Below are positions 1-10,677 of a stretch of DNA of 64,000 nucleotides, piece by piece. Positions within the stretch are counted from its first letter, which is position 1; every line of letters starts with the position of its first letter. Origin of the DNA: Deltaproteobacteria bacterium (lineage in GTDB: Bacteria > Myxococcota_A > Polyangia > Polyangiales > Polyangiaceae); assembly GCA_003235365.1 (NCBI GenBank), contig QJWJ01000522.1:1-64000 (forward strand), given 5' to 3'. Below the pieces are notes generated by a model, which saw nothing but the letters and a program-made list of their open reading frames with translations, was not told where the DNA came from and searched no databases. The translations under genes and the position numbers were made by a program.

Positions 1-2
1 CG

Positions 3-443
3 CCCATCCGACTGACCCAGGTGTTGCTCGACACGTACCTGTGGGTCCTATCTGGACTGCTGGTGACGGCCTACCTCGGAGGTTGGCAGGTGCCGGACCT
101 GATCGCTCCGCTGATGAAATCGCAAACGACGCTGGGCTTGTTGGTGTTCCAAACGAAACTGCTGGCCATTTTCGGTGCGGTCGTCTGGTTACGTCGAGTG
201 CTGCCCACGGTGAGCGAGCGGACGTTGGCTCCCGTGTTTTGGCGCTGGCTGCTCCCGCTCGGTCTGGCAGGCGCGGCGCTCGACCTGGTCTGGACGTCCG
301 GATCGTGGCCCGCCTGGCTCGAGACGTCCAGCACGTGGGCGTTGGTCAGCGGTAGCGTGGTCGCGTTGGCCGCGTTGCTCAATCGCATCGCTGCCGGGCG
401 CAAAGCTGCTGCCCATTCACTGGCAGTCAACCCCTGGCTGTAG
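3..443 (+). CDS. NADH-quinone oxidoreductase subunit H (NuoH)-like membrane protein, C-terminal fragment (5' end outside window)
   Basis: Frame open to window edge; hydrophobic segments plus FQTKLLAIFGAVVWLRRVLPTVSE...FWRWLLPLGLA resembles the NuoH C-terminal 'K...F.W.R..LPR...WK.LLPL' pattern. Confidence 0.6.
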   Translation, partial: PIRLTQVLLDTYLWVLSGLLVTAYLGGWQVPDLIAPLMKSQTTLGLLVFQTKLLAIFGAVVWLRRVLPTVSERTLAPVFWRWLLPLGLAGAALDLVWTSGSWPAWLETSSTWALVSGSVVALAALLNRIAAGRKAAAHSLAVNPWL

Positions 444-455
444 ACGAGCCTCGAC

Positions 456-995
456 TCACGCGGCGTCGACGCAGCGCCGCACCGCGCGCTGCACCTCGAT
501 CAGGTCCATCGGATCGCCCGCTACGTTGAAACGCTGCACGAACGCGACGGACCCATCGGTAGCGACCACGAGCACACCACCTTGCTGCCACGGATCGCCG
601 CGCGTACCCTTCTGACGGAAACCGCGCTCATAGGCGCGCTTGGCGTGGCGGGTGCTGGTCGGGTTGACCGTGCTGAGTAACCCGCGACGCATCGCGAGCC
701 GTCGGTAGAGCAAGCGCCCCGGATCGGTGTACACATCGGCGTCGAGCTTGCTTTCGTCGCGGAACACCTGAGCGTGCAGGGGATTGCCGTTGCCGATGAC
801 GCACAAGCGCGCGCCAGACTGCACGACCAAGGGGGCGATGCTCATCAGATCCGCGGCTTGCTCGAAACACAGCAAGCAGCCGAAGTGCCGAACGAACCCG
901 ATGACCGCCGGACGGTCTTTCCACAGATCACCGAAGAACACTGGTCGCCCCTGTGGGGACAGCACCTCGATGTGAGCCAGCGAGCGTAGATTCAT
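456..995 (-). CDS. Peroxiredoxin-like (AhpC/TSA, PRXL2/AAED1-type) protein
   Basis: 179 aa; thioredoxin-fold peroxiredoxin-like sequence with FVRHFGCLLCFEQ (CxxC at the expected active-site position). Confidence 0.7.
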   Translation of the reverse strand: MNLRSLAHIEVLSPQGRPVFFGDLWKDRPAVIGFVRHFGCLLCFEQAADLMSIAPLVVQSGARLCVIGNGNPLHAQVFRDESKLDADVYTDPGRLLYRRLAMRRGLLSTVNPTSTRHAKRAYERGFRQKGTRGDPWQQGGVLVVATDGSVAFVQRFNVAGDPMDLIEVQRAVRRCVDAA

Positions 996-1441
996 TGCTA
1001 CCTTTCCCGATTCCGCCGACGAATCCTGTAGCGCGAACGGGGTATGGACAGAAGCCCTTTCGTCCCCCGAATCGGCACGAATGAAGCCTGGGGGACCTAG
1101 GAGTGAGGAAATGGCGCCCTGCCCGCGCAGACACCGTGAGCAGTCGAGTCCCGCGAGCTCTTTTTCTCAAGACTCCGCGGGTCCACCCGTTCACGAGAGG
1201 CAAGTCCGGCGGCGCGCCCCACGCCTCACGTGAGGCCGCGCACGGCCGACAGCGCGGTCATCGGCGCCGCCGCTGGCATGTTCCGCATGCGCGACGTGGA
1301 GGAGGAAGACCCCGTGCGCGGCGAGCGGCCCGCGGCGGGAGCCATCAGATACCCGTGTCAGGCGCCTGGAACCGGTCTGAGCCGCGTGGCGGCCGGGCTT
1401 GGCTCACCGTTCTTCTCAGCTCGGGCTCCCTGCCTCGTCCG

Positions 1442-2266
1442 TCAATGTCCCGCGGCGGCGCGCAACTGACGCTCTTCTTCACCGAGCGCCATGATCGCGG
1501 CGCGAGTCTTGTTGGCAATTCTCTTGTAGACGCTCTGCGAGGCAGGGGCATCGAGCAGATCACCGAGGTCGATGGGCTCGCCGAACACGGTATGGATGTG
1601 TGTGCCCGTTCCATCGAAGTTGCTCTTGATCTGCCGCGGCAGGTCGTCGGGTAGCAACCCGTTCGTAAATACGGGAACGACGGGAACACGCGCCGCGTGA
1701 ATGAGCCGCCCCACACCGGTGCGCGCGGGCAGAAGCTTGTAGGGGTCGCCCTGATTGCGCGTCCCCTCGGGGTGGAACCCCACCAGGCATCCACCACGGG
1801 CGAGCAGCCAAGCTAGCTCGTCGAGACCCAGCATGTTCAGTTCACCGCGTGAGCGTTCGCGGTACATGGGTGGGTACATCGCGAAGAAGCTCATCACTCC
1901 GTTGACGAACAAGCCGAGCTTTCGCTCGTAAAAGAAGTTCGCGCGCACGGGGAAGACGATGCGCTGGGTCATCCCGTGCTGTACCATCCACGCGATGACG
2001 ACGTACAAGTCGAAGAAGCTGCGATGGTTGCACACGAGAATGCAGCTGTCGTCCGGTCCCAACTTCGGAAAGCGTTCGAAGTGGTGGAAGTGACGCAGCC
2101 GGGACGTCGCTAGCTCAATCCAGCGCGTGCCGACGTGCTTCTGCAGCCAAGTCAAACTCGACGCGAACTTGCCGCGTTCGAAACTCTGAGACACCAGCCG
2201 AAGGTATCTCAGCTCCTTCGGAGTCAGGACCTCCTGCGCGCGCTCGATCAGCTGCGGGCGGTTCAC
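1442..2266 (-). CDS. 1-acyl-sn-glycerol-3-phosphate acyltransferase (PlsC-like)
   Basis: NHRSFFD (NHxxxxD) and FHPEGTRN (PEGTR) acyltransferase motifs. Confidence 0.85.
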   Translation of the reverse strand: MNRPQLIERAQEVLTPKELRYLRLVSQSFERGKFASSLTWLQKHVGTRWIELATSRLRHFHHFERFPKLGPDDSCILVCNHRSFFDLYVVIAWMVQHGMTQRIVFPVRANFFYERKLGLFVNGVMSFFAMYPPMYRERSRGELNMLGLDELAWLLARGGCLVGFHPEGTRNQGDPYKLLPARTGVGRLIHAARVPVVPVFTNGLLPDDLPRQIKSNFDGTGTHIHTVFGEPIDLGDLLDAPASQSVYKRIANKTRAAIMALGEEERQLRAAAGH

Positions 2267-3078
2267 GAAGTGACCTCCGCAGGCGTCGAGAACATCACGT
2301 CGATGTAGCCGGGTTCGGGGATCTTGCCGTCGAGCGCGGCAAAGAGCGCCGAACTGAGCGTGGCGCGATCGACAGAAAACTCTTCGTCGGTTTCCAGAGT
2401 CAGCGTCGGGTGAGGCTCCAAGTCGCGCTCTGCGTTGAACGTCTGCTCGATCCGGTAACCAGTAACCCCAGCGTGATCGGCGATGCAGGCTTCAATCGCG
2501 CGAATGAACTCGGGCGCTGGCGGGGTTTCGAGTTCGGCGACGAGCACTTTCTCGCTGGGGTCGTGCGGAATGTCGGCGACGTAACCGACCAGCGGCAATG
2601 GTTGCCCTTGACACAGCGAGCCCAACTCGTGCCGCTGCAACAGCAACTCGCATTCGTCGGACGGGTTGATGACAGCGCCAAGTACGGTGTTGCCGTCGAT
2701 CAACTGAAGTGCGAGGTCCAATGCCGTTCTGGCAGGCAGCGTACAGTATTCGAGCGCCTCGCCATCCGTCGTCCACTCCAGGAATTCGCCCACGGAACGC
2801 AGCACGTCAGCATCCGAAAACAGCGGAACGAACGTCTCGCCGTCGGGGCTCGAGAGCAAATGCGGCACGAGTTTGACTTCGCCCGAGTCGGGCTGCACGG
2901 CCTCGCCGATCGGAACGCCGTCGATGGGCTTGGCCAAGGGTACCAACAGCCCGCCTTCATCGAGAGCGGCTGCGAGCGGGGCGACGTCGCGACGCAAACC
3001 GCGGCGCGCACGACGGATCAAGTCCGTCAGATCCGTCAATTCAAACTGGGGAGATTCCGTACTGGATTGTTCGGTCAT
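2263..3078 (-). CDS. SseB-family protein
   Basis: SseB-like N-terminal pattern (LVPL...GEV.L.P.L.SPDGE.FVPLFSD...) and SseB C-terminal-like domain; start assigned at MTEQSS. Confidence 0.6.
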   Translation of the reverse strand: MTEQSSTESPQFELTDLTDLIRRARRGLRRDVAPLAAALDEGGLLVPLAKPIDGVPIGEAVQPDSGEVKLVPHLLSSPDGETFVPLFSDADVLRSVGEFLEWTTDGEALEYCTLPARTALDLALQLIDGNTVLGAVINPSDECELLLQRHELGSLCQGQPLPLVGYVADIPHDPSEKVLVAELETPPAPEFIRAIEACIADHAGVTGYRIEQTFNAERDLEPHPTLTLETDEEFSVDRATLSSALFAALDGKIPEPGYIDVMFSTPAEVTS

Positions 3079-3414
3079 CGGTCCTTGCGTCGAGCGCCGT
3101 GCTATCACGGCGCCATCGGGTGTGTCGTGGAGATTCGGTCGCCGCGCTCGCACGGCGAGGACGGCAACACTGCGCCTCGAAACGTCGTGTCGGCGTCGTT
3201 CCAACGCGACGACAGCAGCCAGTGGCCCGCGTGCGGCGCGTCCTTCGGCACGGGTATACGTGGGCCACTAGATCCTGTCGAGACGAGGACGGTGCGACTG
3301 AAAACCGAGGCGGACTTGGCCGCGCGGCCCGGTCGGCGGCGCGAAGCCGCTGACCGGCAGGCGAGGTCACCAAAGTCGCAAGTTTGACGTCTTGTGGTAC
3401 GAGTCGAGGTTCAG

Positions 3415-6400
3415 ATGAAGGTTCTGCAGGTCGCCCGCCGTGTCGGCAAATTGTTCAGAAAACGAGATAGGCGCCTGAGCGTCGGAGCTCGTCGCGGACA
3501 CGTCGAATTGCGGGAACTGGCCGCCGAAGAGCTCGGGCCGCTGGTCGATGCGCTCCACTCGCTGGTGTCGACGTTGCCCGAGATGGAATGGGTGGAAGTC
3601 AACGCGCACACGGGCCGAGTCGTCTTCGCTTACGAAGAGCACGCCTTTGACGGAGACGACCTCGAATCGTTCGTGGCTCAAGCCGAACGCACGGCGCAAG
3701 TCACGCGCGCAGCGTTTCGAGAGCGCCACGATCATCCCGCCGACTGGGAACCGGGTGCACAGATGCTGGTCGAGCTCACCGCCGACCTGGTCTCGATGTT
3801 GGTTGGGGCAGGCCTGCGCGTCTCGCCGTTTCCCGCAATGCCGTTCAGCGGCAACGGCGTCGCACTGCTATCGCTCGTTCGAAGCACCCAGCGTCTTCGC
3901 CAAGGGCTGGACGCGCGCCTGGGTTGGGAGCGCGCTGACTTCTTGATGAGTCTGCTCAATTCCGCGACTCAGGCTGCAGCGCAACGACCGATGAGCTCCA
4001 TGGTCGACGGCCTGCACAAGTACAGCTTGCTTCGGGAGTTCCAAAGCCGGCGCGACACCTGGGCGACGCGCGAGTTGGAGCTCTGCAAGGTCTCGGCCCG
4101 TCCAGTCGTCGGCGACGAAACGAGCCCACTTCGCCCCTGCCCCCTGCCGCCAGGGCCGATTGAAGAGTATGCCGAGCGCGCTTGGGCCGTATCTCTGGCC
4201 GGCTTCGGCTTGAGCTTCGTCACCACCCGTAGCTTCCAGCGCGCGGTCGCGGCGCTGTTCGGTGGCCTCCCGCGCCCGGCGCGAATCGGCCGCGAGGTGT
4301 TCGCCACCCAACTCGCCCGTCAACTCGCGAGCCGCGGTCTGCTCGTACTTCAACCAGAGATGCTGCGCCGGCTCGATCGCCTCGATTGCCTGGTGATCCA
4401 AGGAGACTTGGTCGCCGGCGATCGCTTCGTGCTCGGCGGCTTGTTCACGGAAGACCCGGAAGAAGCCCCCGCGGCACGCGCTCGGATCCGCGCGATGTTC
4501 GACAGCGAACGCCCCCTTCAAGCCGCGGTGGACGGCCTGTGGGTACTTCGCCCTTGGAGCACCAGCCGTGCCAGCATCGACATCCAGCTGCAAGAGAAAG
4601 GGCGTGAGCGCCTCGGCCTGGGTGGTCTGGTCTTGTCCCTCGAACGCGCCGACCGCGTCGTGGCGCTGGCTGAAGTCGAAATCCTCGCTCGGACCGGCGC
4701 CGAAGAGCTCATCACCGCGGCCCACGACGCTCAGATCCGCGTCGTCATCGCGTCCTCCGACGAGTCGATCGTCGACCGCCTCCACGCCGACGACGTCATA
4801 CCACAGCAAGAGGGCGTGCGAGCGGGCATTCGTCGTTTGCAGCGCGAAGGACATACGGTCGCACTCGTAGCCACCGGTAACTCTGAGGGGCTACCGCTGG
4901 CGGACGTCAGCATCGGGCTGATGCGCGACAGTGAGCCGACGCCGTGGGCCGCAGGGCTAATCTGCCACAAGACCCTCGACGACGTTCAGTTTCTCGTTCA
5001 CGCCAGCCGTCGCGCACGGCGCCTGAGCAAGCAAGCCGTGAACGTCGCGCTGGGTGCGGCGAGCTTCGGCGCCTTGGTCTCTGCAGGTGGCTTGCTGCGA
5101 CTGACGACACGGCGTGTGGTGTTCGTCGTCAACGCTGCGAGCTTGATCTCGATGGCCAACGGCTACCGCCACTCGGCGCAGCTGCAGCGCCTGCTGTTGC
5201 CGACACCTCGCGATCCCACGCCGTGGCATGCGCTGGACGCGCAAGGCGTGCTCGCTCGCTTGGGTAGCGGCGTCGACGGCTTGACGCGCAACGAAGTCGT
5301 TCGGCGCGCGCCCAACACCCAACTGCGGCTGACCGCCTTCGAGGAACTCGGCGAAGCGGTCTCCGACGAACTGTTCAACCCGTTGGCTCCGCTGCTCGCC
5401 GCTGGCGCCGGATTGTCGGCGGTCGTCGGTTCGTTGGCGGATGCGACGATGGTCGCGGGTGTGGTGGTGCTCAACGCCGTGGTCGGCGGGGGGCAGCGCT
5501 ATCGCACCGAGAAGAAGATACGCCAGCTGACCAACGCCGAACCGCCGAGAGCTCGCGTGCGTCGGGAAGGCCAGGAGCACGTCGTCGACGCCTCCGCATT
5601 GGTCAAGGGTGACTTGGTTCTGCTCTCCCCAGGAGACGTGGTCCCCGCCGACTGCCGCATCGTGGAGGCGAACTCCCTCGAGATCGACGCCTCGTCGCTG
5701 ACGGGCGAGTCGTTGCCGGTGCGCAAACGCAAAGATCCATCCTTCGAAGCCAACATCGCCGACCGCGATTCGATGGTCTACGAGGGTACCGCGGTTGCCT
5801 CCGGACGCGCCCTGGCAGTCGTCGTGACCACGGGCCTCGAAACCGAAGCGCGTCGCGGCGGCACCGTCGCCAAACGCACTCGCACCGAGGGCGGCGTGGA
5901 GCGACGTCTGCGCGACTTGATGGATCTGACCGGTCCCGTGGCGTTGGCCGCGGGCATCGGTGTGGTCGGGGGGGGTCTGCTGCGTGGGCGCAAGCTGCAA
6001 GAGCTGGTCGGGTCGGGGGTGAGCTTGGCGGTCGCGTCGGTTCCCGAAGGATTACCGCTACTGGCGACGGCCGCACAACTCGCTGCCGCCCAGCGCCTGA
6101 GCACGAAGAGCGCCTTGGTTCGCAATGGTCGTTCGATCGAGGCGCTAGGACGCGTCGACGTGATCTGTCTGGACAAAACCGGGACGCTGACCGAGGGACG
6201 CATCGAGTTGGCCTTCGTCAGCGACGGTCGCCTGCAAGAATCGCCGAGTCGTCTCGGCGAGTCACGGCAGAAGATCCTGGGTGCGGCGCTGCGCGCCAGC
6301 CCGGATCCCGAACTGTTCCCCGAACACGACCCGACCGACGCCGCCCTGTATCGCGCCGCGACGGCCAGCGGCGCATCGCAGTCGACGAACGCCGACGAGT

Positions 6401-7851
6401 GGTCGCTTTTCTCGGAGCTGTCCTTCGAATCCGACCGCAGCTATCACGCTGCCGCCGGCTACGTCACCGACGGCTACTTGCTGTCACTCAAAGGAGCCCC
6501 CGAAGTGGTGCTGCCCTTGTGCAGCAGCTGGCGCAAGGGCGACGAAAAGTTGGAGCTGACCGACGGCCTACGCAGTCAGTTGGCAAAAGAAGTGCAAAAC
6601 ATGGCGCGCCGCGGCCTCAGAGTGTTGGCCGTCGCGGAAGGTAACCCCAAGGAATACTTGGGGGAACTGTCCCCGGAGAAGCTCGACAAGGAATCGATGA
6701 GCTTCTTGGGGTTCCTGGCGTTCACCGATCCCGTCAGACCGAGTGCCCGCGCTGCCGTTCACGGTCTACGGCGTGCTGGTGTTCGAACCGTGATGCTCAC
6801 CGGAGATCATCCGAGCACCGCCGAAGCAATCGCGTCGGAACTGGGGCTGACGGAACACCTCGAAGTGATGTCCGGCGGGGACCTCGCCGAAGTCGACGAT
6901 GCGCGACTCGAACAGCTCAGTCGCGACGTTTCCGTCTTTGCCCGAGTGACCCCAGCGCAAAAGGTCCGCCTCGTACGCGCGTTGCAGCGCACCGGCTGCG
7001 TGGTGGCCATGGTCGGCGACGGCGCGAACGACGCCCCAGCGATTCGCTTGGCGGACGTTGGCGTCGCCATTGGTGAACAGAGCACGGCAGCCGCGCGCAA
7101 CGCCGCAGACATCGTACTGACCGATGGGCGCATCGAAACACTGGTTACGGCAATTGCCGAAGGACGTGCGATGTGGGCGTCGGTCCGCGACGCGGTCTCC
7201 ATCTTGCTCGGTGGCAACTTCGGCGAAATTGGCTTCACGACGGCCGTCGGCTTGTTGTCGGGTCGGCCTCCGCTCAACGCGCGACAGTTGCTCTTGGTCA
7301 ACTTGCTCACCGACGTCGCTCCTGCGATGGCGATCGCGCTGCGGCCACCTTCGACGGCCACTTTGGAGAACCTCGCGCTCGCCGGACCGGAAGCGACCCT
7401 CGGTAAGCCTTTGACCCGCGAAATCGCTGCTCGCGCGGCTCTCACGGCACTGGGCGCAGGCTCGGCGTGGACGGTTGCACGATTGACCGGCGGCCGCGAG
7501 CGCGCACGCACGGTGGCCCTGGCGGCACTGGTCGGAACCCAACTCGGGCAGACGATGCGTTCAGGTCAAGGGAGCCGCGGCGTCATGGCTACGGGTGTGG
7601 GTTCGGCGGCACTCCTCGCCGCCATCATTCAAACCCCTGGGCTCAGCCACTTCTTCGGTTGTCGTCCACTCGGTCCGATCGGTTGGGGCACGGCGATCGG
7701 CGCTTCCGCCGTCGCATCCAGCTTGCCTGGCCTTTCGAAGATCGTGGCGGAGTGGTTGTCCGAGCGCGTGGGCTCCGAGTCGGCGAACCAAGTCGGGGAC
7801 ACCACCCCGCCCGTCCTGGTCGAAGGAAGCGCCTCATCCGAGGCGTTCTGA
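3415..7851 (+). CDS. Very large P-type cation-transporting ATPase (CtpI-like) with degenerate N-terminal P-type module
   Basis: DKTGTLTEG, TGES and GDGANDAPA motifs in the C-terminal half; N-terminal half carries a degenerate HAD/P-domain remnant (ATGNSEGLPLADVSIGL). Confidence 0.9.
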   Translation: MKVLQVARRVGKLFRKRDRRLSVGARRGHVELRELAAEELGPLVDALHSLVSTLPEMEWVEVNAHTGRVVFAYEEHAFDGDDLESFVAQAERTAQVTRAAFRERHDHPADWEPGAQMLVELTADLVSMLVGAGLRVSPFPAMPFSGNGVALLSLVRSTQRLRQGLDARLGWERADFLMSLLNSATQAAAQRPMSSMVDGLHKYSLLREFQSRRDTWATRELELCKVSARPVVGDETSPLRPCPLPPGPIEEYAERAWAVSLAGFGLSFVTTRSFQRAVAALFGGLPRPARIGREVFATQLARQLASRGLLVLQPEMLRRLDRLDCLVIQGDLVAGDRFVLGGLFTEDPEEAPAARARIRAMFDSERPLQAAVDGLWVLRPWSTSRASIDIQLQEKGRERLGLGGLVLSLERADRVVALAEVEILARTGAEELITAAHDAQIRVVIASSDESIVDRLHADDVIPQQEGVRAGIRRLQREGHTVALVATGNSEGLPLADVSIGLMRDSEPTPWAAGLICHKTLDDVQFLVHASRRARRLSKQAVNVALGAASFGALVSAGGLLRLTTRRVVFVVNAASLISMANGYRHSAQLQRLLLPTPRDPTPWHALDAQGVLARLGSGVDGLTRNEVVRRAPNTQLRLTAFEELGEAVSDELFNPLAPLLAAGAGLSAVVGSLADATMVAGVVVLNAVVGGGQRYRTEKKIRQLTNAEPPRARVRREGQEHVVDASALVKGDLVLLSPGDVVPADCRIVEANSLEIDASSLTGESLPVRKRKDPSFEANIADRDSMVYEGTAVASGRALAVVVTTGLETEARRGGTVAKRTRTEGGVERRLRDLMDLTGPVALAAGIGVVGGGLLRGRKLQELVGSGVSLAVASVPEGLPLLATAAQLAAAQRLSTKSALVRNGRSIEALGRVDVICLDKTGTLTEGRIELAFVSDGRLQESPSRLGESRQKILGAALRASPDPELFPEHDPTDAALYRAATASGASQSTNADEWSLFSELSFESDRSYHAAAGYVTDGYLLSLKGAPEVVLPLCSSWRKGDEKLELTDGLRSQLAKEVQNMARRGLRVLAVAEGNPKEYLGELSPEKLDKESMSFLGFLAFTDPVRPSARAAVHGLRRAGVRTVMLTGDHPSTAEAIASELGLTEHLEVMSGGDLAEVDDARLEQLSRDVSVFARVTPAQKVRLVRALQRTGCVVAMVGDGANDAPAIRLADVGVAIGEQSTAAARNAADIVLTDGRIETLVTAIAEGRAMWASVRDAVSILLGGNFGEIGFTTAVGLLSGRPPLNARQLLLVNLLTDVAPAMAIALRPPSTATLENLALAGPEATLGKPLTREIAARAALTALGAGSAWTVARLTGGRERARTVALAALVGTQLGQTMRSGQGSRGVMATGVGSAALLAAIIQTPGLSHFFGCRPLGPIGWGTAIGASAVASSLPGLSKIVAEWLSERVGSESANQVGDTTPPVLVEGSASSEAF

Positions 7852-7981
7852 CCGCCTGGTCACTTGCCGCGCGCACCGAGGAGGGGCCCCTCACCCAACC
7901 GGGCTGATGATTGATCACAGCCCGCTCCCAGCATACGCTGGGTGGCAGCGAGGTTGCTGGTGCTCGCGCACGTCGCGGAGA

Positions 7982-9235
7982 TCATCGGCGGTGAATCGCG
8001 CGGCGGGCGTGGTCGAGCAGGCCCTGGGCCTTGCGGCTCCCACGTTGACCCAACGCATCCACTTCGACGCGCAGCGAGTCCATTCTGCCGAGACTCACTG
8101 CCGCGCCAGCGGTAGCCGCAAGCTCGCCCAAGTACGACAGCATCTCCGGCGATGATCGTAGCAGGCTACCATCAGCATGGCACAGGTCCGACGGCGCGAG
8201 CCCTGCTGCGTGAGACGGGAGCTTCATCGCCAAATCCTCGGTATCGAGTGGGCCCTGCCACACGACTCCCAGCTTCTCGTAGACCCCAGCCAACGCATCG
8301 ATGAGCCGCGGCACGGTGTGTATCTCGCCCGCGCCCTGACGCAGACGCGCGACGTCCAATTCGACAGCGCGCTCGAGCCAAGCGCAAATCGCCGTAGCCG
8401 CTTCAGCTTCGTCGCCAAAGAGACGCACACCTTCCTCGATACGTGTCGGCAGGCAACCGTCGAAGTCATCGCGCGGCAGGACAGCGCCGGCGCCGCACAA
8501 CAACGCCTCACCGATCTGCCGAGCCGCGCCGTCATACGCCGAGGCGAGGAATAGGACACGGGTGGCAGCGAGCAGCCACGCCAGGTCGCGCCGCGGCAGC
8601 GCGAACGGTGCCGAGGCTCCCTCGAACACCGTCAAGGCGATCTGCTGGCGTTCCTGAGCGCTGAACAGCTCGCGGTAGAGCGCACGATGATCGTGCCCCG
8701 TCGCAGTGCCCCCACCCGATGCGCAGCACAGTACCCAGGCGCGCGTCTGGGGACGCCGATCTTTGACGACACGCAATGCTCGAAGCACCTGGCGCGTGTC
8801 CTGGCGGCCCGGTCCCGAGCATACGGCCAGTACGTCCCAATGCTTGTCGACGTTGCGCGCCTGAAAATAACCGGGAACGAAGTGGCTGCAATCGAACGGC
8901 ACGCGTTCGACGGGCCCGTCAAACGTCACACTTCGATTCGGAGCAAAGTGAAAGTCGACCCAAGGCGCAGATTCGTAACTCCGGGCGGATTGCCCGTGAT
9001 GTATGGCGATACAGTAACGCTCCTTGACCCGCGAAACGACTTTCGAGAAGGCGCGCACAGGGGTCCTCACCAGCTCTTGCTCACGATGAGAGAGCACGAG
9101 CAGTCCCTTGCTCTGACCCTGGGGGGGCTTCATCACGAAAGCCACGCAACATTCCTCCTGGTCGATCGGGCACGCATCGCGCCGCTGGGTGTAGCGGCAA
9201 CAGGGCGAGCGAAGCCACACAAATCCATTCGCCAA
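7982..9235 (-). CDS. Hypothetical protein, glycosyltransferase-like organisation (weak)
   Basis: Single long ORF of 417 aa in an otherwise unoccupied region; region RVLFLASAYDGAARQIGEALLCGAGAVLPRD resembles a GT-B nucleotide-sugar site; start uncertain. Confidence 0.45.
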   Translation of the reverse strand: MANGFVWLRSPCCRYTQRRDACPIDQEECCVAFVMKPPQGQSKGLLVLSHREQELVRTPVRAFSKVVSRVKERYCIAIHHGQSARSYESAPWVDFHFAPNRSVTFDGPVERVPFDCSHFVPGYFQARNVDKHWDVLAVCSGPGRQDTRQVLRALRVVKDRRPQTRAWVLCCASGGGTATGHDHRALYRELFSAQERQQIALTVFEGASAPFALPRRDLAWLLAATRVLFLASAYDGAARQIGEALLCGAGAVLPRDDFDGCLPTRIEEGVRLFGDEAEAATAICAWLERAVELDVARLRQGAGEIHTVPRLIDALAGVYEKLGVVWQGPLDTEDLAMKLPSHAAGLAPSDLCHADGSLLRSSPEMLSYLGELAATAGAAVSLGRMDSLRVEVDALGQRGSRKAQGLLDHARRAIHRR

Positions 9236-9348
9236 CGCCTAGCACTTCGCCTCGGCGCGCGAAGACGGTGACCGGAAGCCAGCTCAGTGGGGAGTGCCTA
9301 CTGCAGCATGAGTTGATCACACCGCGGAGTGGCCCACTGGCCCCTTGT

Positions 9349-10353
9349 TCAGCTTCCTACCAGCGTCAACCAATCTGCGTGCTGCGCATTCTTGCCAGTG
9401 ACCGCGGCCATGTAGGTGCGCTGTAGCTGCGCAGCGAGCGTGTTCTTGCCCGTTCGAAACTCGACGCCGTCAATCTCGTGAATGGGTGTGATCTCTGCAG
9501 CGGTTCCCGTTTCGAAAACCTCGTCAGCACGCAGTAGCTCCTCACGCGTGAACGGTCGAATCTTGACCTCGACGTCTGCATCACGCGCGAGGGTCAAGAC
9601 GCTGTCGCGCGTGATGCCGGGTACGATGGCCGACGTCTCGTCGTTGGTAAACAACGTGTGACCCTTGACGAAAAACACGTTCCCACCGCTCGTGCTCGAC
9701 ACCGTGCCATCCAGGTTGAGCAAGATGGCATCGTCGAAGCCGCGATCGTACGCCTCGTGCGCGGCGAGCACACTGTTGGCGTAGTGCCCACTAGCCTTGG
9801 CCATCGTCGGCATGCACGCATGGGGGAACTTGCGCCACGACGAAACCATCGTCCGAATCCCGTTCCGCAACGCCTTTTCGCCAAGAAAGTAGCCGAGCTC
9901 ACGTGTGGCGATGAACACGTTCACGCTACATTCCTTTTTCGGCGTGATGTCGATCGGGCCATATCCAAAGAACGCGAGCGGCCGAATGTACGCGTTGCTC
10001 ACGCCATTCTTTCGAGTCACGTCGATCGCACCCTGACAGAGCTGTTCGACCGTATAAGGCACGTTCATGCCGTACAGCTTGGCGGACCCCAACAGGCGCT
10101 GCATGTGGTCTTCCAAACGAAACAGGGCGGGGCCACCCTCCGTCGGATAGCAACGAATGCCTTCGAACACGGCAGTGCCGTAGTGCAACGCATTTGCGTA
10201 GTAGTGGATGCTCTGGGTTTGCGCAGTTTGGATCTCGCCGTTCCACCAGATGTACGGAGAAAGCGCCTGCCCTTTGGGACGCGATACGGTGAGCGAGTCC
10301 TCCTGGGGGATGTGCAAGAAGTTGGGCCACTCGACCACCGCGTCAACCGACAT
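9349..10353 (-). CDS. ilvE: Branched-chain amino-acid aminotransferase
   Basis: Fold-type IV PLP aminotransferase features: HYGTAVFEGIRCY, YIRPLAFFGYG, GTVSSTSGGNVFFVK, EVFETGTAAEITPI. Confidence 0.93.
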   Translation of the reverse strand: MSVDAVVEWPNFLHIPQEDSLTVSRPKGQALSPYIWWNGEIQTAQTQSIHYYANALHYGTAVFEGIRCYPTEGGPALFRLEDHMQRLLGSAKLYGMNVPYTVEQLCQGAIDVTRKNGVSNAYIRPLAFFGYGPIDITPKKECSVNVFIATRELGYFLGEKALRNGIRTMVSSWRKFPHACMPTMAKASGHYANSVLAAHEAYDRGFDDAILLNLDGTVSSTSGGNVFFVKGHTLFTNDETSAIVPGITRDSVLTLARDADVEVKIRPFTREELLRADEVFETGTAAEITPIHEIDGVEFRTGKNTLAAQLQRTYMAAVTGKNAQHADWLTLVGS

Positions 10354-10677
10354 GAATAACCATTCCTCGTCAAAAAAGAAAACCGGGGCGGGAGCCTCGG
10401 ATTCTAACCGAGCGCGCACCTCTGTCGAATACTTTGGAACAATCGGCGCTCCCGAGCGACGCGATTGGCGTCAGGAACGTCGCTCACCGTAGCAAGGCCT
10501 CACGCGCAGGCAGTTCACCGGCGCCGAAAACCCCTTGTGAGGGGCAGCAGCGCTCGGCGCCGCGCCCCCGAACACCCCATCGGTTGGCGTTTCAATCGCC
10601 GCCTACCGAGCGGGGTTCGTCGAGCGCGACCATCGATCCCTTGCCGACTTCCGCCGCACTGGACTACGGGCGAGGCC

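Noticed and set aside
7943-7958. TGGCAGCGAGGTTGCT, sigma-54-like -24/-12 match
   Set aside because: Points towards the 3' end of a minus-strand gene with nothing to drive; shows that such matches occur by chance in this GC-rich DNA.
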